Source of the DNA: Selenomonadales bacterium
GTDB lineage: Bacteria > Bacillota > Negativicutes > Sporomusales > UBA7701
Reading direction: 5' to 3'
Length of the DNA stretch: 50,623 nucleotides
Assembly: GCA_029976065.1 (NCBI GenBank)
Contig: JARKNV010000011.1
Location: 1 to 50,623 of the forward strand
Part shown: positions 15,578 through 29,100 of the stretch, piece after piece
Layout: each line of letters opens with the position of its first letter
How positions within the stretch are numbered: position 1 is the stretch's first letter
Position numbers and translations under genes: made by a program
Notes under the pieces: model-generated
Database searches by the model: none
What the model saw: only the letters and a program-made list of their open reading frames with translations
Told to the model about the DNA's origin: nothing

Positions 15578-16705
15578 ATGATTATAGGAGCGCTTAAGGA
15601 AAACAAGCCCGGCGAGGCCAGGGTTATCGTGACGCCGACCGGCGCGGCCGAGCTTCGCGGCTGCGGGCATACCGTCCTGGTGCAGAAGGACGCCGGGGTA
15701 CTCTCGGGTTTCGACGACGAGGAGTATGTGAGCGCCGGCGCGCAGTTGGCGGGCAGCATGGAGGAGATATACGCGCAAAGCGACCTGGTGGCCAAGGTCA
15801 AGGAGCTTCTGCCGGAAGAGTACGGCTTGCTCCGCCCGGGCCAGATCATGCTCGCCTGCTTCCATCCGGCCGCCAACCGCGAGGAAGTGGACGTCATGCT
15901 GGACAGGAAGCTTATCGGCTTCGCGGCCGAGGATACCCACCGCTACGGGTCGCCCAACTGCGAGGTGGCCGGGAAGCTGGGCGCGATTATGGGCGCGGTC
16001 TGCCTGACGACGATGTACGGCGGCAGCGGCAAGCTCGTCGGCGGCATCGGCGGCGCGCCGGGGGTCAATGCCCTGGTGATCGGGGCGGGCATCGTCGGCA
16101 AGGCGGCGACCGACGTGCTGGCCGCGCTGGGGGCCAGGGTGACGCTGATGGATATAAATGTGGGCGTGCTCAGGGAATGCGGGCAGATTTTCCCCAAGAA
16201 CGTTCATACCGCGTTTTCCAACCAGAAAAACATCAAGGACCTGCTGCCGGCCACCGATCTTGTCCTGAACTGCGTCAAGTGGCCGAAGCACAGGAAGGAC
16301 CATCTGATAACGCGGGATATGCTCAAGCTGATGCGCAAGGGGTCGGTGATCGTCGATATCAGCGCCGACGTCGGCGGCGCCATCGAGACGTACCGCTCCA
16401 CCAGCCACGACAACCCGACCTACATCGTCGACGGCATCGTGCACTACGGGGTGGACAATATCCCCGGCGCCGTCCCCCATACAACGTCGATTTCCTATGC
16501 CGCCGTGGCGCTGCCGCACCTGCTGGCCATCGCCAACGACGGCGTGAAGGAAGCCTGCCGGCGGGACGCCTATCTGCGCAGGAGCCTGGTGACTTATAAC
16601 GGGGTGCTGACCCATGCGGAAACGTCGCTGATCCAGAAGCGGCCGCGGGTTACCCCGGAGGAAGTGCTGGGGCTGACGGACGGCGATAATCTCGACCACA
16701 TTTAG
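15578..16705 (+). CDS. alanine dehydrogenase-like protein
   Basis: This 375-residue protein of the alanine dehydrogenase/pyridine nucleotide transhydrogenase family has MIIGALKENKPGEARVIVTP at the N-terminus, the lysine of LVAKVKE, the histidine of FHPAA, and the nucleotide motif ALVIGAGIVGKAATDVLAALGA. DISADVGGAIETYRSTSHD differs from the DQGGC-type sequence usual in alanine dehydrogenase, and PHTTS replaces the usual PRTST. Its substrate may therefore not be alanine. If it is alanine, it could recycle the amino acceptor of the preceding aminotransferase, releasing ammonia and NADH. A terminator follows. Confidence 0.8.
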   Translation: MIIGALKENKPGEARVIVTPTGAAELRGCGHTVLVQKDAGVLSGFDDEEYVSAGAQLAGSMEEIYAQSDLVAKVKELLPEEYGLLRPGQIMLACFHPAANREEVDVMLDRKLIGFAAEDTHRYGSPNCEVAGKLGAIMGAVCLTTMYGGSGKLVGGIGGAPGVNALVIGAGIVGKAATDVLAALGARVTLMDINVGVLRECGQIFPKNVHTAFSNQKNIKDLLPATDLVLNCVKWPKHRKDHLITRDMLKLMRKGSVIVDISADVGGAIETYRSTSHDNPTYIVDGIVHYGVDNIPGAVPHTTSISYAAVALPHLLAIANDGVKEACRRDAYLRRSLVTYNGVLTHAETSLIQKRPRVTPEEVLGLTDGDNLDHI

Positions 16706-16748
16706 CGGGCGGCGGGAAATAGCGGGTTTCCGGCGGTCCCCATTGCAG

Positions 16749-16781
16749 GGAGCATAAGCTTGCCAGGCTTATGCTCCTTTT
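16749..16781 (+). terminator. rho-independent terminator
   Basis: GGAGCATAAGC (16749-16759) pairs perfectly with GCTTATGCTCC (16767-16777), followed by TTTT. It closes the amino-acid catabolism region and isolates it from the adhesin locus. Confidence 0.9.
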
Positions 16782-16960
16782 CGTGTCCGGCCTGGTTTAT
16801 AACCCGTATATGCTAATTGTTGCTATATGGTGTCAAAAAATGCAAAAAATATTGCCGACGGTTAAAATTTTTTGCCACAAAATAGAGGAGTTTGTAATTA
16901 GAGGAAGAAAAATAATATGCTGGCGATTGGCCGTTTAACACCATCATAAGAATTATACAT

Positions 16961-17037
16961 GGTCGTTTGGCAAAATTGCCGAAAGGCAAGGGCGCAAAGC
17001 CATGATGGTTTATGAGGTCCTAGCGGAACCTACGATC
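16961..17037 (+). promoter_or_regulatory. class I cyclic-di-GMP riboswitch (GEMM-I) aptamer
   Basis: Conserved features appear in order: P1 strand GGTCGT (16961-16966), GGCAAA, a short stem TTGCC-GAAA-GGCAA with its GNRA tetraloop (16976-16989), the core GCGCAAAGCC (16992-17001), a second stem, and CCTAGCGGAACCT with closing P1 strand ACGATC (17032-17037). This matches the Vc2-type aptamer layout. It ends 92 bases before the tpsA start. A short hairpin CCCTGT/ACAGGG follows (17048-17063) without a T run, so whether the switch acts on transcription or translation, and its sign, cannot be told. The 180 bases before it (16782-16960) are AT-rich and probably hold the promoter, but no clear one was found. 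Confidence 0.9.
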
Positions 17038-17129
17038 GCCAGGCTGCCCCTGTTGAGACAGGGCCGCGGAGCTGACGATCATTATTTTCTCTTCGGCGGG
17101 GTTATCAGGTACGAAAGGATGTAAGAAAG

Positions 17130-20100
17130 ATGCAGAGAAAGTGGCGGCGAGCCTGGAAACGCGGTAAACCTAGCTTTATGATCTACCGCAAGCCTCCCAA
17201 GACCGTGCAGCACCGCGGCAGGAAAGCGGTCCCGGCGGCGTTCAGGCGGTTGGTTCCGCCGGCCGTGGCGGCTTCTTTGCTGTTGTCCGCCGGCCTTGTC
17301 TGGGCGTCGCCGCCGATCGTGACGGACGGCAAAACGCAGACGACCGTCGCCACCGCCGGCAACGTGACCGATATCACCACCGCCACCGTCCGCGGCGCCA
17401 ACGCTTTCAACTCTTTCAGCGTATTCAATGTCCCCACGGGGCAGATCGTCAACCTGCAGCTCCCGAACGGCACGCATAATCTTCTCAATCTCGTCCATAA
17501 CGAGACTTCCTATATCAACGGCATCATGAATTCGTTCAAAAACGGCCAGATAGGCGGCAACGTCTATTTCCTCAACCCGTACGGCGTCGTCGTGGGATCG
17601 GGGGCGTCGATAAACGTCGGCTCGCTGGCGGTGATCACGCCGCCGAAGAGCTTCATGGACGGCTTTTTCACTTCGCCGGGCAACCCGTCGGCTGCGGCGA
17701 CCCAGGCGGTGCTCGACGGCAACGTGCCGGTGAGCGCGAGCGGCTTCATCACGGTCAAGGGAAAGGTTAATGTCCAGAAGGACGTCAGGCTGGCGGCCGG
17801 GACGGTCGCCAACGCCGGCGAGATTACGACCGGCGCGGTTTTCGTGGCCAAGCAGGTCGATTTCGGCGACGTGGTCAACGTCAATGGCTACCAGAGCGGC
17901 GCGCGGATCGCGGCGGAGAACGGCAATATCGAGATCGTGGCTGTCGGCAACGTGGAGAACAGCGGCGTGATCGCCGCCGACGGGGCGAACGGGCTGAAGG
18001 CCGGCAACGTGACGATCAAGGCCGGCGGCGACGTGACGCTGGCCGAGGGGTCGGTGGTGTCGGCCCGCGGCCGCGGCGAAAACTCGGCCGGCGGAACGGT
18101 GTATATTTACGGGCAGAACAATGCCACGCTGACGAAGGGAGCGATCACCGCGAGCGGCGGCGAGACGTCGGGGGACGGCGGCTTCGTGGAGTTCAGCGCC
18201 AAAAACAAGGTGACGATCGCCGGCGGCTCGCTGGTCGCCGGGGCGACGAGCGGCAAGGCCGGGACGGTCTACATCGACCCGACGGATATCGACTGGAAGG
18301 CTGCGGCCAGCGACGTGTTCAAGGCTGATGGCACGTCGTACACGCTGAGCGGCGACACGATAACCCTCGAGGATGTCGTGATATCCACCCGCAAGGTGGC
18401 GGCCGCCGACGCCAACCGCACCAGTATCGACACTGCGGCGTCCACCGGTGATTCGGGCAGCATCACGCTGACGGCGCCGGTCATCACCCTGAAAAGCGGC
18501 ACGAAGCTGCTGGCCCACGCCGTGAACGACGGCGGCACGACTTACAGCGGCGGCGATATTACGCTGACGGCGACCAAGGAAAGCAAGGTCGGCGCCAAGA
18601 CCGAGACGAAGATCGACATCGACGGCGCGGTGCTCAAGGGGAAAAACATCACGGCGGCCGCCACCGCCACCTCGGATTACAACTGGCTCGGCCTGGACGC
18701 CAGCCTGCCGACGAAAACGGCTATCGAAGCGCTGTCCGGCACGGTGTTCGCCGTAACCGGCCTCGATGTGGGCGTGGCGACGGCCGAAGGCAAGGCCGAG
18801 GTATTGGTGCGCAACAACGCCGTTATCGACGCCAGCGGCGACGTCAGCCTGACCGCCGACACGACCGCCGGCGCCACCACCCTGGCGGCCGGCATCGGTT
18901 CGTTCAGCGCGAACAAGTATTTCAACGTCGGCTTCGTGTACGGCAAGACCACCGCCACGGCGACCGTCGACGTACAGTCGGGCACGATCGGCGCCGCCAA
19001 TCTCAAGGTGGCGGCCGCCAACAACGCCGACCTCAACATCAACGTGATCGGCTTTTCCACCAAGGACAAGGCCAACGTCGCCGTCGCCGTCGGGGCGGCG
19101 AATGTGGAGTCCACGGCCCAGCTCGGCAAGGACGCGACGATAAACGCGACCAAGTCGGTGACGGTCACGGCCCTCAACAATAACAGCTTCAGCACGAACG
19201 CGACGGCGATGGCGCTCGACCAGGGCCAGGTCGGGGCGACGGCGGCCGTATTTGAAGGCACCACCAAGGCGACGGCAACCAACAACGCCAACCTCACTAC
19301 GGCCGGGCTTCAAAAAGTGACGGTCAACGCGCTCGACGAGACGACCAAGAACCGGACGGCCGCCAGCAGCTCGACCGGCACGAGCACGATCGCGCAGTAT
19401 CTCATCACCCCCGAGCTTCACGGCCTCGACAAGTTGGGCGACGCCGTGTTGGCGAAAATGAGCTACGGCTCGCAACAGCTCGACGCGGCCGCCGGCGGCG
19501 GCAAGCCCAAGTTGGCCGCGGCCGTGTCGTATACCGATTTCAGCGCGACGGCGAAGGCCGCGGTCGGCGACAATGCGACGATAAACGCCAGCGGCGATAT
19601 CGTCGTGGCCGCGAAGGTAAGCGACGCGCTGATCCAGACCCATGCTTCCAGCTCGGTCGACGGCCTGGCCAAGAATCCCGACGCGCCGGCATCGAACATG
19701 TCGTTGAGCGCCGCCATCGCCGTCGGCAAGTACAGCCACGATTCCTCGGCCGTCATCGGCCGCAAGGCGGATATCACCGGCGCCAACATCGGCGTGCGGT
19801 CGGACGTCGCCCTGCCTTACCAGCAAACTTACACCCAATTCGAAAGCCTGAGCGACGTCATCGGCCACCTCAACTCCAACCTCGGCCTGGCCAACGGTTT
19901 TCTCACCGGCTATGCCAACGCCACTTCGGACACTCAGGCCAACCCGGACGGCAGCGGCGGCCTGGGCCTGAACGGCGCGGTCTCCTACATGGACTTCACC
20001 AGCAAGAGCAAGGCGCTGGTCGATAAGGAGGCCAGCCTGAAGACGACGGGCACCGCCAGCGGCGCCTGGAAGTCGCTGACCAGTGCCGGCACCGCCCCGA

Positions 20101-23100
20101 CGTTGTATAACATCGACTGGGCGGCGCCGGTGGATATAACCTCCAAGATCGACGTCCAGGGCGTCTTCGCCGCCGGCAACGTTTCGCTCACCTTCAGCGG
20201 GGCGGGCGGCGAAGGGGCCAAGGCGGTGGGCGGCTCCTACGGGCAGGTGAACTATGCCAGCACCAACTACGCCTATGTGGCCGAGGGGGCCAGCATCGGC
20301 CCGGCCGCCGGCACGACGGCGCAGAACGTCAACGTGAGCGCCGACACTTCCACCCGCGTGTTCATGCTCGCGCCCACCGCGGGGCGGGGCACGACCATCG
20401 GCGTCAACGCCCTCTTTTCGGTGGCCAATATCAACGACAAAACGCTGGCGTCGATCGACGACGAGGCCCGGATCGGCAGCGGCGCCGTGACCGTCAAGGC
20501 GCAGGGCACGATCGACGCGATGACGATCGCCGGGGCGCTCAACACCGACCATGGCGCCGGGGTGGGGGCGACGGTGGCGATGAACAGCGTCACCACCGAC
20601 ACGGAATCCTACATCGGCGACAACGACCAGCTCAACGGCGACGGTTCGACCCTTGCGCTCACGACCGGCAAGGTAGCGGCCGGCGCGGCCGATATCAACG
20701 CCCGCACGGACGGTCGGGTGGAGGCGATCGGCTTCGCCGCCACCGTCTCGTCGGCCAACGGTCCCAGCGAAGGCACGGGCAAACTGGCCAAGGCCCAGGG
20801 GTCAATCGGCGATTTCTTTTTAGGCAAGGGCGTGCCGGCTGACCAGCAGCCGAAGTTCGGCCTGGCGGTCTCCGGGTCGTCGGCGATCAACGAAACGAAC
20901 CTCACGACCAAGGCCTACATTTCGTCCGCCGCCACCGTCCCCGCCGCCGTGGCGCTCGATCCCGCCCGCGGCACTACCGCCCTGAACATCGGCGCCGTAA
21001 ACAGCACCGACATCACCGCCGCGACCGGCACGGCAGCCATCGTCCGGTCGGGCAAAAACGCCAAATGGAGCGCCGCCATCGCCGGCAGCGTATCGCTGAA
21101 CAACATCGACAATACCACCGAGGCTTATATACAGAACGCGACCGTCACCGACGCGAAGGACGTGTCCGTCACCGCCCTGACGGGCGGCGAGCAGCTCGCC
21201 GTCGCCATCGGCGCGGAAGTCAACGCCAGCGCCGACCAGGAGAAGGCGGGCAGCGCCGCCGGGTCGGTCTCGGTCAGTCTGGCCAAGAACAAGACGTCGG
21301 CGCGGATAGAAGACTCGCACGTCAGCGGGAATGTCGCCAGCATGGGCACGCTGGCTGTCGCCAGCTACGACAAGCTGAAGATCGGGACGGGCGGCGGTTC
21401 GCTGGTCGCCGGCGGGGCCGGAGGTTTCGGCGCGGCTGTGTCGTACGCCGAAATCGCCAACACCACCGAGGCGCTGGTCAGAAACTCCGTGCTGGCGAAG
21501 GTCGCCACGCCCCCGACGGCGAGCTACAACAACATCTTCATCAAGGCCGAGACGGCCGCCAAGATCGCTTCCGGCGCCGGGATGGCCGGGATAACGACAG
21601 CCAAGGATAACCTCGGCACGATCGGCGGCGCGTTCGTCTTCAACGACATCGGCAACACCGTGCAGGCCAAGGTAACGGGTTCCTCGACCGTCAAAGCCAG
21701 CGGCACGGTGGATATCCTGGCGAAGGATACCACCGGCGAGGCCGCCTTCGACAGCATAATAAACAGCAAAGGCACCAGCCAGGCGACCGCCCTGATCGAC
21801 TACAGCGATTCCAAGGGCGAGATCGGGCTCGGCACTCCCGCCGGCAGCAGCATCTTCGGGGTCGCCGGCCTCGTGCAGTACGGCAAAAACAATATCGGCG
21901 TATCGGTCGTGGACAACAAAATCCACAATACTTACACGGCCGCCATCGCCGATTCCGACGCAGCGGCCGGCACGGTCAGCGTGCGTTCGCAGGCCAGCAC
22001 CCTCATCCAGGGCTACGCGGTCGGCGTCGGCGTGGCCGGCAAGGGCGGCAGCCTAGCCGGCGCGGGCTCGGTTACCGTGAACGAGACGAACAACACCACC
22101 GAGGCGTACATAGACAATACCGCCGCCGGCCAGACGGTCACCGCCGCCACGCTCGACGTGAAGGCCGAGGACAGTTCGGGCATCGACTCCTTCTCGGGGC
22201 AGGTTACCGTCGCCGCCAACAACGCGTCCATCGGTGCCGCCACCGCGGACAGCCAGATAAACAACACGACCAAAGCTTCCATCACCGGCGCCGACTTCGA
22301 CGTAAGCAGCGCCGCCACCGTCGCGGCCGCGAACACCTCAAGGCTGCGGACGCTGGCCGTTTCTGGCGGCGGTGCGAAGGAATTCGCCTTCAACGGCTCG
22401 GTGGCCACATCGAATATCAGCAACACCACCGAGGCGAAGATCGACAGGGCCAAGGCCGGCAACACGCTGGGTGCGGTCACCGTCCAAGCGGAGGACAACC
22501 CCACCATCGAGGCGTTGTCCGGCAGCGCCGCCTTCTCCGGTAAAGCGGCCGTGGGCGCGGCCGTGGCGATCAACCGCATCAGCGATACCACCAAGGCCCA
22601 CGTGTCCGGCACGGCGACCGGGGGCAAGTACGACATCAAGGACCTGCTCGTCAAGAGCGTCAGCCAGCCCACCGTCAAGAACCTGGCGGTCGGCGTCGGC
22701 GGGGGCTTCGAGGTAGGGGTGGCCGGCTCGGTGGTCGTCAACCTGATAACAAGCACGAACTCGGCCTACATCGACAACGGGGCGCGGATAACCGCCCGCA
22801 ACAACGCCGCCGTCATCGCCCGCACGGACGAGGCAATTTCCAATTCTTCCGGCAGCCTCGGCATCGGCCTCGGGACGGCCGGCATCGGCCTGACGGTCAC
22901 CGTCAACGAAATCGGCGGCACGACCGAAGCCTATATCGCCGGCAGCGACACCCAGGTCGCCGCCCTGGCCAGCGACAGCACGCAGTCGGTCACGATCGCC
23001 GCCGGCGGTCTGACGAGTCCCATAAACCTCGACAACGGCGTAGACATCGAGCATTACGGCCGGACCGATCTCAAGAGCAAACTGGCGACCGAAACGGTCC

Positions 23101-26100
23101 ACGGGGTGGCGGTCAACGCGGCCGCTTCCCACAGCATCGAGAATATCGCCGCCAACGTCGCCGGCGGCTATTACGCCGGCGTGGGCGCGACGGTGAGCGT
23201 CAACCACATCGGCGGCAAGACGCAGTCGTATATCGACGGCGCCAAGATCAATGCCGATACCGATGCGACGGCCAATCCCAGCCTTCAGGCCCTGAGCGTC
23301 AAGGCCGCCGACCATGCTTACAGCAACGGCTTCGTCGGCACAGTTGCCGCCGGGGCCGCGGGCTTCGGCGTTGCCACGGACGTCAACACGTTCGAGCGCA
23401 CGACGACCGCCAAGGTCGTGAACAGCGGCGAAGTGCGGGCCAAAGGCCCGACGACTATCGCCGCCACCTCCAGCCAGGGGGCTTCCTCGCTGGCTGTCGG
23501 CGGCGCCGGCGGCGCGGCCGCGGTGGCCGGCACCGGCTCGGTGGCGAAATTCAAGAGCACGACCGAAGCGTACATGGAGAACAGCACCGCCTACGGCGGC
23601 GACCTTGGCATAAGCGCCAGCCACGGCAGCAATTTCACCGTCAAGGCCGGCGGCGTCACCGTCGGCGGCGTGGCCTTCGCCGGCACCTTCGCGGTGGCGA
23701 CCGACGAGAGTACCACCACCGCCAGCCTGAAAGCCTCCACCGTCAACAATAGCGGCGCAATCGACGTGGGCGCCGACAACGCGGCGACGATCGCCAACTG
23801 GGGGGCCAGTGGCGCGGGAGGCGGCGTGGGCATAGCCGGCAGCGCGGTGGTCAGCCTGGCGCACAGCACCACCAAGGCGACGGTGGAGAAATCGACGATC
23901 GGCTCGGCGGCCAGCAGGGCGGCCAGCCTGTCGGTGCACGCCATCGACAAGACGACGGTCACGAACAGGGCGGGCGTGGTGAGCGCAGGCGTCGGCGGCG
24001 CTCTCGGCGCCAGCGCCTCAGTGGTCAAGACGGATAACACCGTCGCCGCCCTTGTCGACAGCAGCAGCGTCTACCTCACCGGGGCGGCGACCGTGGACGC
24101 CCAGGGCGAACGCAATATCGACAACAAAGCGGTTACCGCGGGGGTCGGGGCCTCAGTGGGCATCGGCGGCACGGTCGTCGTCACCGTCGTCGGCCAGAAC
24201 GTGTCCGGCGATGCCGCCGGCGAGCTTGACAAGGGCGACAGCGGTACCCTCAGCGAGGTGAACAAGGTCGCCAACGGCGATCACCTCGCCAGCGCCCTGG
24301 CGGGGCGGGGACTGACCGCGAACGAGATCGCCAATCTCAACGACAAGACGAAGACGGATGTGAAAACAGCCCTCAGGACAGCGGACCTGACCGGCAAGAC
24401 CTCCGCCCAGGTGGACACCACGACGGCGGCCTCGACCATCGACGCAGGCGGCAATATCAAGATAAGCGCGAGCGAGAAGGACAAGGCCGTTTCCCTGGCA
24501 GGGTCGATCGGCGCCGGGGCGGTCGGCGTGGGCGGCGCGGTCGCCGTGCAGAACATCACCAACAACATCGAGGCGAGGACGCTGGGGAGCGTCAGCCTCT
24601 CGTCGGCCGGCGACAACATCGACATCGCCGCCGCCGCGGCCAGGCTGAACGCCAGCGATGTCGCGTCGTTCGTGCAGGCGTACCAGGGCAGCGCCGGGGT
24701 CGTTTCCCTGGGGGCGGCGGTGGCCGACGCCAAGCTGACAAACAATGTCACCGCCTCGGCCGGGCGGGGGGCAACCCTGACGGCCGGCGGCGCGGGCAAA
24801 CAGATAACGATTACCGCGGCCGACAGCATGGATGTCGACGCCGAGGCCCAGGGCTACACGGCGGGCGCGGCGGCAATCGGCGTGGTGGTCGCCACGGCCG
24901 ACAAGGAGGGCGCTTCCCAGGCCTTGGCCGGCGACAGCGCGGCCAGCGGCAACGCCATGACAGTCAACGGCGCCCTCAGCCTCAGCGCCGCGCGGAGCGG
25001 CAAGGTCTACGCCTTTACGCGCGCCGGCGCGGGCGGCGTATATTCGGGCTCCGGCTCGGGCGCCACCGCGACCGACAACGGCGCCAGCAAGGCCAAGCTC
25101 GGCAACAACGTGACGGTTAACGCGGCGGCGCAGGCGGTGCGTGTGGCCGCCACGGCGAAGCCGCAGGTGGAGGCGAAGGCCGCAGGCTATCAGGGCAGCC
25201 TGCTCGGCAGCGCCGGCGGCGCGGTCGCCCTTGCCAACGCCACAACGACCGTCGAGGCGACGCTCGGCAGCGGCGCTGCGGTGACGGCCGGCTCGCTGAC
25301 GCTGAACGCCGCCGCCGACCTGGACAACAGCAACCCGACGGCGAAAAGCTACGCGGAAGTGGTCGGCATCGGCGGCCTGCTCGGCGTCAACGCCACGGTC
25401 AGCGAGGCAAACAGCACGTCCACGGTGACCACGGCCGTCGGCACGGGCAGCGTTCTGACGGTCAGCGGCAATACCGGGCTGACGGCGACCAACAATACCA
25501 GCCAGCAGGCCGAGGTGTCCGGCATAGTCGGCGGCCTGGCCGCCGCCGGCGCCAACATCGCCAGGGCGACCGCCGATTCGACGACCGACGCTTATCTCGG
25601 GGAAAGCGTCCGCCTTAACATGGACGCCGCCGGCAATCCGCTCGCGGGCGGCATCGTCAGCATCAGCGCCCAGGGCACGGACAGCAACGAGGCGAAGGCC
25701 AAGGCGGGCTCGGGCGGCGTGATCGCCGGCGCGGCGGCGGTGGCCTACACCAACGCCAAAAACAATATGGACGCCTATATCGGCGATTCGGCCAAGGTCG
25801 GCGCCAGCAACATCAGCATCAACGCGACCCATGCCGCCAACTTCAACGGCACGGTCGACAGCCGCGACGCATCGGTTTTGGGCGCCAGCGGCGCGGTCGC
25901 CGACCATACCGTGACCTCGACGGTCAACGCGAATATCGGCAAGACGGCGGTGGTGAGCGCGACCGGCGACATCCTGCTGCACGCCGGCAACACCACGGCG
26001 AAACAATGGCTGAACGGGGCGACCAACGCCGACGACGCGGAGTGGAACGTTTCGGCGGCCGGCGGCGGCGTGCTGCACGGCGAGGCGATCAAGAGCACGG

Positions 26101-29100
26101 CCAATGCGACCAATACCAGCAACGTCGGCATCGGCGACGGGGCGCGCATTACGGCTGGCACGGCGAACACGGACGCGCCCGGCTCGTTCGCCGCCAACGC
26201 CGACAGCGACATGACCCTGCACGACAAGAGCAGGATCAACACCGGCGGAGCGATTGCCGCCGCCGTGATCGACAGCACGGTCAGCGCCACCAGCACCAAC
26301 GCCGTCAGCATCGGCGCCAACGCTTCGATCGTGAATCCTTACGGCGACATCAAGGCCGGCAGCAAGAGCAGCGCCGACCTCGACAACCGCGCGGCGGTCG
26401 ACGTGTACGGCGTCGCCGGCCTGCCGGCCGGCAAGGCCCACAGCAACTATACGGGCAGCAATACCCTCACCGTCGCGGCCGGCGCCAAGCTGGAAACCTA
26501 CCACCGCGACATCAGGCTGGGGGCCGGCCAGGACACGACCGGCGCCGCCGGCGTCATCAAGGCCAACGGCACCGTCAACCTGTGGAACCACACGCCCGCC
26601 CTGATACTCAAATCGCCCGACGCTCAGGCCAACGTGCAGAACGACGCCACGGCGACGCTGGCCGGCACCGCCAGCAGCGCCCGCGATATTTACATCGCCG
26701 CCGACCGCGGCGACATTACCACCAGCTATTCCGGCGTCGGCAAGAATCTGGCGACCGAGGTGCTCCACCTGATCGGCGTGAGCGTGGAGGTGCACGGCGG
26801 CTCGCGTTCGCAAGGCGGCACGGCCGGCGTGGTTATCGACGGCACGGCCGAGACGGGCACCAAGCGCAAGCAGCACCTGACCATCGGCGGCAACTACGTG
26901 GACGACGCCAGCGGCACCAGCAAGGTCTGGGTCGCCGACCTGTCCGACAAGACGGACGACGTGACCTATACCCATACGAACGAGTCGATCAGCCAGGGTA
27001 TGACCGACCGGCTGAACGAGCTTTACAAATTGAGGGCGCAATACCTCGGCGACGCCACGGCGACCGGCGCGTACGACGCCGAGATCCTCTTCCTGCAGAA
27101 CAAGATGGTGTCGATGGGCCTGGCCAACTGGAACGGCGACGTTTTCGTCCCCGGCAGCGGCCAGGGCACCGGCCAGCTCAGCCCCTACGCGGCCGCGGTC
27201 GCCGCCAGGGACAGCCTGCAGGTCGGCAAAACGCGCCTCGACACGATTAAGCCCGTCGACGACCTGATCGTCAAGCGGGATGCCGACCAGGCCGCTCTGA
27301 CGACGAGAAACGGCGAGCTGACGGCGGCCAAAAACGCGCTGCCCGCCGGCAAGCCGGTGCCGACGGACGCCGCGGACGCCAAGGCTAAGGGCGACGCCGA
27401 GAGCGACCCCACGGTGAAGGCCCAGTATTACGCTATCGAGACCGCCTACCAAAACGTGACGACCGCCGAGACGAACCTCGCCGGCGACAAGGCCGCGATT
27501 GCCGGCAAGGGTTACGACGCCAACATCGCCGAAGCGACTTACCTGGACCCTTACGGGCTCGCGGACAGCAAGGATCTGAACGATTCGCTCGCCGCCGTCG
27601 AGAGCCGCCTGTCCTTCTATTCCGACGCGTATCTGGCCACCCTTTCCCACGACCCGCCCGCCGGCCCGACGGCCGATTTCATCACCGTCAAGCCGGTGAC
27701 GGCGCTGCTGGGCAACATCAACATCAAGGCCGACAATCTTACCGGCAAAGGCACCCTCAACGCTCCCGGCGACGCCGAAATCACGATAACGAACAACAGC
27801 CCGAATTTCCTGAAGATCGGCGATCTGGAGGTCAGGAACGGCGGCAGCATCCTCTTCAACGGCGCGGCGGTGAAAACAAAGGCGGATATCAACGCCCTCA
27901 ACGCCAGCAAGAGCGGGGCCGATTTCGCGGCCGTCCACACCAAGCACGACACGGCCCTGCCGGCCATCACCATCACGAGCAATTACAAGCCCGACGACTA
28001 CAAGGTGGAGCTGCACGACGAGGCTCATCAGGGAACGGGGGTATGGGTCGATCTCGCCCCGGCGCCCGACATCACGCTGACCGGCAACGTGAGCAATATT
28101 TACGGGCCGGTGACGGTGAGGAGCGAGCACGGCAGCATCTATGCCAACGGCACCATCACCGCCGGCACGGTCGACGTGCTGGCCAAGAACGGCGACTTTG
28201 TGCAGAGCTATGTCAACGGCTTCGACCATATCGGCGGCGACCCCTCGACCATCTACGGCGGCACGACCACGCCCAAGGGCATAACCGCCAACGGCAACGT
28301 CTTCATCAGCGCCCGCTACCTGAACATCAACGGCCTCATCCAGAGCGGCATCGCCGACTGGACGCTGACCCTGGCCGCGACGCCGACGTTCACGGCCACG
28401 CCGGCCCAGCTGGGCCTGGACGGCATCACCCACGACGTGACCAACGCCTACGGCACGGCCACCTACAACGACAAGGCCAAGCTGTTCGAGATCAGCCTCG
28501 CCTACGCGGAGGCTTACCAGGCTTCGGGCGATGGCCAGAGCAAGAATCCCGGCGGCATGTACAACGTGAAGCTGACCGGGACGGACAATTTGGGCGCCGC
28601 CTACGACACGGCCAAGAAACAGTATGTGATCGACGGCACCGAGGTTCACGGCGGCCACGTCCAGCTGTACGGCCAGATTCTCAACACCGCCAAGGACGGG
28701 GCGGCGACCGGCAAGGTCAGGGCGCTGGACGGCTACGGCACGATCAATATCACGAACAATACCGGCCGGGACATCGTCATCACTAAGCTCGACACCGGCA
28801 ATGGCACCGCCGGGGTCATCGACATAACCGACGTCCAGGACACGGACGGGCACAAGATCCGCACGGTGTACACCAGCGACAGGGGCGAGGTGACGAAGGT
28901 CACGACCGGCCGCTGGAATGGCGCCACCTTCGACGACTCGTACACCGCGACCGAGCATTCCAGCCCGACGACGAGCGGCGGCCGGGTGACCACGACCTAC
29001 AACCCCCAGGCCGGCCTGTACTATACCTGGACGACCGGCCAGGACAAGTCCCAGACCGAATCCTACTACTACGAGTCCAGCAGCGTGTTCGGCTTCAAGT

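Noticed and set aside
17046..17064. Hairpin after the riboswitch considered as an intrinsic terminator
   Set aside because: The stem is only about 6 bp and no T run follows, so termination cannot be claimed.
17082..20552. 1,156-codon antisense open frame across the tpsA start and riboswitch
   Set aside because: Same codon-bias shadow. It would also run through the riboswitch and leader, and the translation has no recognisable fold.
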